From: Icerya purchasi
Taxonomy: Eukaryota > Arthropoda > Insecta > Hemiptera > Monophlebidae
DNA length: 64,000 nucleotides
Direction of reading: 5' to 3'
NCBI GenBank assembly: GCA_039619475.1
Contig: CM077116.1
Location: 149,313,088 to 149,377,087 of the forward strand
Position numbers and translations under genes: made by a program. This document shows, in pieces, positions 56,657 to 64,000 of the stretch. A model generated the notes under the pieces. It had not been told where the DNA came from, made no database searches, and saw only the letters and a program-made list of their open reading frames with translations. Position 1 is the first letter of the stretch. Each line of letters begins with the position of its first letter.

Positions 56657-59300
56657 CAAAATCTTGAATATAAAAATTACGTTAATACGCACTTTTGTAA
56701 TTAAGATTTTTTTAATTTTGCTATTTTTAAGTATTAACATTTGTATTATGAATATATGAAATTAAAAATAGAAGTTCGCTACATATTTCTACATTAAATT
56801 ATTATAATGCATTATTTTATTATTTAATACACTCATCAAGAAGTTAAATTGCTATTTACATAGGTAGAGAGGAACATCGAGGAACTGACGAATCTTCTAA
56901 AATGTCGGAAAAAATTGTTTTTATGAACGTCAGTTAAAAGGGATTGTTATCAGAAATGATAAATTAAACATTTTTACGAGGGAAAAAAATGACAAAAATA
57001 GAATAGTTTTTTGAATATTTTTATACGTAATTTTTAAACGCAGTTTATTAATTTAAAGTACAAAGACGGGATCAACATTTTCCCGGTAAACTTCATAATT
57101 GAATTATTGTTTATGAAAATTAACAATTCGTTAATGATTTTTTTTTTAGCATTTTTCAAGAGCAAATATTAAAGATTTTAAATTTTGTAATTTTCTTCTT
57201 GCTTGCTATCATTATGACATTGAATCGGTTAGGTCAATTTCTTTCTTCAATTGGAATAACTCTATTTACCTTCTAATCATGTATGAGAACCCGGTATTGA
57301 GAAAAGATGTATTACTTTTGTAATGGAGACATAATCAAATATTCATTAAGATTGATTACTAATTAAATTTTATAATCAGCAGTCACGATTCAGACCCACT
57401 TTGAATGATTACCAAATCCGTCGTCGTGAAATGATAAATAGTGTATAAATTAAAGAGATGATACTACAAAGAATATTTTTTTTTCAGTTGTACGGCGAAG
57501 CATTGAAACTGAGAGGACTAAGTATAAAAAAAAATTTCTTTTGTGTACTGACTTTTTAAAACAAGAAATTCCGTAATTAATAATTAATAGTGAATTATAT
57601 ATCGATCAAATACAATTAATATAATATAAAAGGGGGAAAACAACAAAGTAGATTTTAAATTATAGATTTAAAATAACTATTTAAGTAAGGAAAATAAAAG
57701 CCGAAAAACCGTCTTGTTTTATAAAGATTAAAACACAGTCTTTATTTATAATTTTCAAAATTTTCATTATAAAACAATACCGCTTCCAGTAATTTTTCTC
57801 AACAAGTTGGTTGCAAAGGTAGTCGGAAATTGTTCTTCGTATACTTGCGTAAGTAAAGAGATATCTTAATTTTGCGTTACACTTTGATAAATTAGTCAGT
57901 AACTGTTGCGCAATGTTGATTTGGCAGTTATATTTTGATTTAAGCGGTATTTTCGAAAAAACTTCCGCGACGAGTTATTAAGTTTATTAACAGATATATT
58001 ACTTGCAATTAATAGTTTACAGGAATGAACGAAACTAAACAATGTACGCACGAACGTTTCTTATTTTGTTCCTGTAATAAGAACATTTGTTTTTGTATGT
58101 TTCTAATTAAAAATGCAATATTTCATTGGTACATGTCGCGCGTTAACAATTAACAAACACGTAAACAAAACACTATTCTAAACGCACTGGCTAGGTTCCC
58201 AAATTTGTTACCAATAGACTTGTGAGAATACTTAAAAAGTAAGATTTACTGCAATACAACTCGGAATGCTAATGAAATGAAGCTTAGAATAGAAAATGCG
58301 AATTTTCAAAAAATTCTTTAAAATGTTACTAGGAATGTAGTAATTTTTTTTTTAAATCATTTATTTTAAAATATGACTAATTAATTATTTTTTGCATTCA
58401 TTCTGAAGACTTTTCTACGTTTAAATCATTATTAGTTTTAATTGAAATGTTTTATTGTTTGCGTAAAATGTTGTACTTATTAGAAAAGAAAATAAACAGT
58501 TTTTCAAATTTGCTGATTTAATTTTCAACAGACGATTATAACTCATCTTATAACCGTTGGACCCAGAAAAATATGTATTTTTCAGTTTAAAAAAAAAGTG
58601 GGAGATTGTAATTTAAAAAAAAAAAAAATACACCCCCACACTCCAAGAGGTTAGCTATGTATGTTTAACATAAATTTTAATATTTGAGCTATGAAAACCG
58701 TAAATTGATCTGTTTAAGTTTGCAAAATCCCAGAGCTAAATGTATACTTTATTTACATTGTATATTAATTTCCATATATAATCGTATTTTCAACAACTAA
58801 TAGTGTTGCGCATAGTGTATCTTTCTCTCTAGACAAAACATTCGTGATTAATATTAACATTTAACATCACAGATACTGATCTAAACACATTTTTTAATCG
58901 GATTATATCAAATCATTAAATTATCCGAACTCACTCAGTTGAAATTATTTAGACGGACCCTCCAACCATTTGAAATATTTAGAATTATATTCTCAAGAAA
59001 TATTAATGAGTCAAAATAAAAATTTTAAAAGTAAATTATAACCTAAATTTGTATTATCTAATCGTTCTGTAATTTCATAATACACTCTTTTTTTTCTTCG
59101 TTTAAAGCCATTTTCTTTTATTACCTAATTATTTTTTCAACAAACAGGGAACGAATGAACTCACGATTAATAAATCATTGATTCGTTGTCAGATTTAATA
59201 ACTAACGCATTTTAAGTAGCGTAACATGCCGTAAACCTGAAACACTAAAAAATAGAAAAATTTATCTGTAAATTAAGGTACATAGGAATCCTGCGCTGTG
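56657..59300. other. Intergenic, right of the DCTN3-like gene
   Basis: 2.6 kb of AT-rich sequence; ATTAAA at about 56761 may serve as the DCTN3 poly(A) signal. Nothing else recognised; no coding frame of note. Confidence 0.45.
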
Positions 59301-59319
59301 AAGAAACATAACAGACACT

Positions 59320-59480
59320 AGGCATTTGTAACTCCGGACACAGCCGGATATATCTTCGACGTTGCGATTTAATCTAAACTCCGAAAGACGTCACAAAATG
59401 AACAAATGTCATTCCGGGGACACAGTCGGACTTACCCCCCGGTGGGGTGATTTAATATGTTTATACTCCGAAAGCGTTAG
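59320..59480. repeat. Two diverged copies of a GC-richer unit
   Basis: Unit 1 (about 59327-59393) reads AACTCCGGACACAGCCGGAT ... GCGATTTAATCTAAACTCCG; unit 2 (about 59409-59475) reads CATTCCGGGGACACAGTCGG ... GGTGATTTAATATGTTTATA, both ending CTCCGAAAG. They form a direct repeat with period about 81 bp, CpG-rich in an AT-rich setting, about 600 bp upstream of the decayed ORF family. Confidence 0.6.
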
Positions 59481-60079
59481 CCGCGCGCATGCGCACTGTG
59501 TTCAAGGACGTTTCGTTACTTTGTGCATTTAGAGTGCTATGCAGAGTTGGAGTTCAATATGCAGCGAAGATTGCGATTATACACACTAGGTATAAGATAC
59601 GTAATTCTGGCGAAGTTGGAGTTGAAAAGTGAATATATATCCAGTCGGAAAGGACACATATATATGCATTCAAAACTGTTTTAGTGAAGTTGATTTGCGT
59701 ATCTCTAATAGATGCTGTACGATTTGTGTTAAATACGGAAGTACACAATCACCGATTCAGAATCGCCTATCTCTATAATACGAAGCCAGTTGTATCAAAA
59801 TAAGTTAAAGGTGCATCAAACCATACAAGTCAATTAATATTTGTCACATGATTCGAGATGGCAGCACAATCAGTGTAATTTTACTTTCATCATAGATGGT
59901 GCAATATTTGTGGAATTTGTCAATATATGTATTGTTTAAAGCATGTTTTGTTAAATTTTATCATTCCAGTGTGTATCCATGTTGAATAATTTGCGCTTTT
60001 TTATCGTAAAAGTCGGCCTCTATTCTATTGTTTTTTTCGTTTTGTCTGTACGCTGTCATGCTTTTGTTTCATTAATAGC

Positions 60080-61960
60080 ACAGAATGTCTTCCAATTTAG
60101 AAAATATCGCAATTAATTTAGATGCCAAAAAAAAAAAAAAAAAAAAAAAGAAACGAAAACCGGACGCATTTGTGAGCTGAGAATAAGTACGCACGAAATG
60201 GGAACTAATTGTAACTGTTCACGTTTGAAATGTTTTGATAATGCACCAAAAGAGGTAGTAAGGGAAATAAGAAATTTTAATAAATTGAAGTCGCATGGCA
60301 AACAAAATGCTTATTTGTGCGGTCTCGATAACTTTACTTCCTGTTCAGCAAAGAAGACCTCAGCAAGATGAAAAAGATGCTATTTTACGTGACGCTAGTT
60401 TCGCATACAGAGCTCGTGTGAGCGGATGTGAATTTCTGTTTGTGTCAAACCGTTTTGCTCAATTCACGGAATATCTAAAAGTAAAATTTACTATTTACAA
60501 ACGAGTTTAAAACAGAGTGGAACCGCACCAAGAAGCTATTGAAGGGGAAAACATAGAACTTGTTACAGTGGAGGCTCAATGAATCAATGAAATTATTAAA
60601 AAAAAATCATATAAATAGTTTTCGTGGGCGCCAGAGATACTACAGTTTAAATGATTCTTCAAAAACATATTTACCAGAAGAACCTCAATAAAAAAAATAT
60701 TTCTTGCGGTTAAAGAAATACATCTGTCAGTGACTGTTTCTTATGAAACTTATCGAAATATGTTTAATACCGATTTCAATATTGCCTTTGGCTATCCACG
60801 AACTGACACGCGTCATGCGTGATGAATTTACAACTAAAATAAAAGCATTATCATTCGATACTAACGCGGACAAAATTTAAAAACCTGAAAACGATGTGCA
60901 TATTATATAAGAAAAAGGCTGAAACATTTTATAATTGTAAAAAATTAGCAAGAATTGCTGCTAAAAATATTTCCATACCTAAAATTAGTACGAATGATGT
61001 TTATTATAAATGCCAGTTTTCAACGTATACGGTCAACATACATGTCCTTTCAACAGGGCAGTCGGTATTTTATATATACCATGAAGGAATTGCTAAGACG
61101 GATCCAAATGAAGTCGCATCTTTTCTTTTTCATTACATTAAAAAACTTTCCCAATGAAAAAGTCGAAGAACTAGAAATATTTTATGACTCTGTTAACGGG
61201 TAAAGCAAAAATTATATTATATTTCGTTTTATTCATTATTTGACAAATAACGAAATACACGGGCTGAAAAAAAAATTAAAATTGCTTTTCCTGTACGAGT
61301 ACATTCGTACTTGGAATACGATGAAAATGTTAGTCTTGGAAATTAAAAATAACATTCGAAACGCCGACAGAATTCATGGAAATGATTAAAGCTTCAAGGG
61401 TAAAACCAACTCCTTTTGATATTACTGATGTAACGCAAAAACTTGTTTTTGACTGCAAGACCGTCCATTATGTGTTGAAATACCCATTCAAAATCCAGTA
61501 GATTAAAGAAATCATAGATTCATCGGATCAATCACAGTCGTTTGCTTTACCATCGTAGTACTTACAATGGTTCCTTTTTTTCTGGTATTATCAAGAAACG
61601 TAACATACATGTAACAACATTAAAGAAGAGAGAATTCGAATTACCTACACCATTATATTATAGTAAGTCGGTTTTATTTGTTTATTTATTATTTTTCTAA
61701 ACAATAATAGCTATACAATACTACCGTAACAATAGAAAAACATATGTCTTTTTCATCATTTATGTTTAGGTGATCTTCCAATTTCCAAAGCTAAATACAA
61801 AGAAATAATGAGCCTTGGGAAACTCTGTAGCCCAAGAGCTGTTAATTTTTTTAGTAAATTAACTCGCGCGAGTAAGTCTGTCAGAAAATTGTTCCGATTA
61901 TTATTTATTGAAATGTACTACAATTTGTTGATCAGAGTTTTAACGAATAATCGGCTGAAC
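60080..61960 (+). pseudogene. Decayed copy of a multi-copy insect ORF family (probable transposon protein)
   Basis: In shifting frames the plus strand encodes, in order: GTNCNCSRLKCFDNAP and KQNAYLCGL (60200-60330), VSGCEFLF (about 60420), YRNMFNTDFNIAFGYPRTDT (about 60755-60815), IYHEGIAKTDPNEVASFLF (about 61074-61130) and LPISKAKYKEIMSLGKLC (about 61775-61830). These are blocks, in the right order, of an uncharacterised protein family present in many copies in insect genomes (typified by FGYPRTDTC and HEGIA...G segments). Many stops and frameshifts. Function is not established; a DDE-type transposase role is an inference from copy number only. Confidence 0.55.
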
Positions 61961-62311
61961 ATTATTGACCTACCTGGTTCCTTCCCTGTACAAATGGGAG
62001 TAAAAGCGCCGTTGTAGGAGTTGAATGTAGATTTAAATACATATTATGATAATTTTTTAAACTATTTTCAATTCATTATATTTAAAATTAGATTTTTATA
62101 CAATAAAGTTAACTGTAAGAAATTTGATACAAGTGTAATAACGTTTTAAAATTAAACCAAGTTTTTCTCCTGTACCCTTATACGCATGTATACTAAAAGT
62201 AATAATTGAGAAACTTGTTAAACATTTTTTTGTACACGCTAAAGGATAAATATATACATGAAATAGACTAAGTAGTTTAGAAATTAACTCTAGACATATA
62301 TAAATGATTTA

Positions 62312-62419
62312 TTATCTATTTCCTTCTAAAAGATCTTTAGCTTCGTTAATTTTAGCTGCAATGTACGGTGATCCTCCTCTATCCGGATGATTCAAAGACA
62401 TAACTCTCTTATGAGCTTC
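62312..62419 (-). CDS. DNAJC19: DNAJC19 / TIM14 (Pam18) terminal exon, partial gene
   Basis: J-domain co-chaperone of the mitochondrial inner-membrane import motor; stimulates mtHsp70 at the TIM23 channel. The exon encodes the C-terminal 35 residues: [16 protein letters not shown] with the essential HPD motif, then [19 protein letters not shown] and TAA at 62312-62314. Nearly identical in layout to the family's EAHRRIMLLNHPDKGG...LLEG end. Acceptor TTTTTTCAG precedes 62419. The transmembrane segment and the start of the J domain must lie on exons to the right, outside the window; I found none up to 64000. Confidence 0.92.
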   Translation of the reverse strand, partial: EAHKRVMSLNHPDRGGSPYIAAKINEAKDLLEGNR

Positions 62420-64000
62420 CTGAAAAAATTCACATTTATCATTAAAACCATTAATGTTGTAAATTTTTTTTATCGTATTATTGAAACAGTTAATATTATC
62501 GCAAATGCTATAATTTAAATAAGAAATTCTCTGCAGTTTACTCGATAATCTTTGTTTACGATTTGGCAGCCTAGTAGATGCGGTGCTTGGCTAAAAATTT
62601 TTAGTTCACGGATTCAAGACTTGTCTCATTCTAGACTTAAGTTCCTTCTAATGCTCAGCCTAAAATAATTGGATACTAAAGAAATCTAAAAAAAATAAAG
62701 GCAGCTTTAAAAGCATTAGTGCTGTTAGACTTAGTACATTGGGAACTTAACTTCACAGTTCCCAATGCCCAACCAAGGCTATGGAACTTCCCTTACTCAA
62801 TACATATATATTAATTCCATTATAAATTGCTTTTAAGTCCACATAATACTTTTTATGCATGAGAAATATATTAACAATGTAACAAATAAAAACTGATGTT
62901 AACCATACGTGCTGGTCAAAGGGAACAAGTTCTATTTAGTTAGTGAATATAGAAATATTATTAATTCACCTGCACTATCTAAATAAAAAATGAAAAAAAA
63001 AAAACAGTTTATAAAGTAAAATTACAGTAATATTACTAAAGGAAATAAAGGAATGTATCAACTTCTGTATATAAAAAAATCATTTAAATAGTGTAATATC
63101 GAGTTAGTTAAAAGTGCTGCCGTCATACACTGTTATAAGTGAATAGGTTGCAGAAAGAAAACGAGGTACAAAAATGTACACTGTTAAAGTAAATAGAATA
63201 AAAATATTATACCGCTAACAGCAAATCAAAATTTATTAAACTAAATATTACAAAGAGAATACTTTGAGACAAAATTCATTTTGTGCTTAATAAATTAATG
63301 GATAACAACGTTGTTTTACATCTGTTAATTTATTAAACTGAAGACAGGCTTTGTTTGAAAACGTTTCTTTGTAATATTTGAAATTTTGATTTGCTATAAA
63401 TTTTATACTACTTTTATTTAAATTAATTTAATAATACGCATTTTTTGTATTTAAACGTTTTCTTTCTGGATATAACAATGTGTAACGTTTAACTAACTCG
63501 ACAATACACTATTCAAATGATTTTGTAAATTCAGAAGATGATGATATATTCTTTTATTTGGTTAATTTAGTAGATAACCCTTGCCTATATTTTACTTTTT
63601 ACCATCGATTTTCTAAGAAATCAGAATATATTTTTTACAATGTTTCTAAACTCTAAAAATCAGTTAAATTATTGCGGTAATATTTAATTCTTTAATAATA
63701 GATTTGTTATTGCGGAACAGCATCTACCAAACTTTTTAGAACGGTGAGCTTGTATTACATCGTATTTTTTTTTAAATTACCATGTTTTAGCTATGTTTGA
63801 CGATAGAAAAATATTAGGTTATTTACTGGTTTTGTTTTTATATTTTGTTTTAATATGATCGCATCGTAAGTCCTTTTTGTTGTTTTTTTCTTCTTCTTTA
63901 AATGTACGGAATATTAAATATTATTTTATCTATTACCGTATAAATTATAAAAAAATTTCAAATTTTATAAACGATGTTAAATAAAAAAAAAATATGATTA
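62420..64000. other. DNAJC19 intron, AT-rich
   Basis: No further DNAJC19 exon seen. Contains a tRNA-like SINE candidate at 62562-62622. AGTAATATTAC-type and (TTA)n-like simple sequence elsewhere. Confidence 0.5.
62562..62625 (+). repeat. tRNA-derived SINE-like head
   Basis: GGCAGCCTAGTAGATGCGGT followed by TGCTTGGC and, about 25 bp on, TTCACGGATTCAAGACTTG: spacing and sequence resemble box A and box B of a tRNA promoter (B box consensus GGTTCRANNCC). The anticodon arm is poor, so a SINE or tRNA pseudogene fits better than a functional gene. Confidence 0.45.

Overview
The window is AT-rich eukaryotic nuclear DNA from an animal, almost certainly an insect. Evidence: intron-split genes with GT-AG borders, protein sequences closest in character to arthropod orthologues, and a dense mix of insect-type transposons (jockey, mariner, piggyBac, pogo, hAT, copia, Mutator-like). 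A hemipteran or another hemimetabolous insect is a guess; nothing in the window fixes the order.

Host genes. From 29.6 kb leftwards on the minus strand lie the first 11 coding exons (about 669 residues, roughly the N-terminal half) of CPSF1/CPSF160, the large subunit of the pre-mRNA cleavage and polyadenylation factor; the gene runs off the left edge. From 54.4 to 45.5 kb on the minus strand is a complete four-exon PP2C-type membrane phosphatase of the PPM1L group. At 56.06-56.66 kb on the plus strand, divergent from PPM1L, is a single-exon gene resembling dynactin subunit 3 (p24). At 62.3-62.4 kb on the minus strand is the last coding exon of the mitochondrial J-protein DNAJC19/TIM14, whose upstream exons lie to the right of the window. 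All exon phases I could check join without a frame break.

Mobile DNA. The CPSF1 introns hold a full-length, apparently intact jockey-type LINE (18.40-23.30 kb, two open frames, 14-bp target duplication), a degenerate mariner, a hAT-like MITE, remnants of several other LINEs, and a Mutator-like fragment. The CPSF1-PPM1L intergenic region (30-45 kb) is a transposon graveyard: a frameshifted mariner with both ends, a piggyBac derivative with TTAA borders, then a copia-type retrotransposon fossil broken by four later insertions (second piggyBac family, an unclassified TIR repeat, a pogo-like MITE, a 5'-truncated LINE), with the copia reading resuming after each. Further right are a LINE copy with a 5' inversion, a palindromic repeat family with arms of about 160 bp, several dispersed unclassified repeats, a pogo/Tigger fragment inside the last PPM1L-side intergenic/intronic DNA, and a second copy of the TIR repeat split by an antisense LINE. 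Between 59.3 and 62.0 kb is a badly decayed copy of a multi-copy insect ORF family.

No CRISPR, operon or prokaryotic features, rRNA or convincing functional tRNA gene was seen. Positions of exons come from manual reading of splice borders and conserved residues; family names come from recognised motifs, not from a search.
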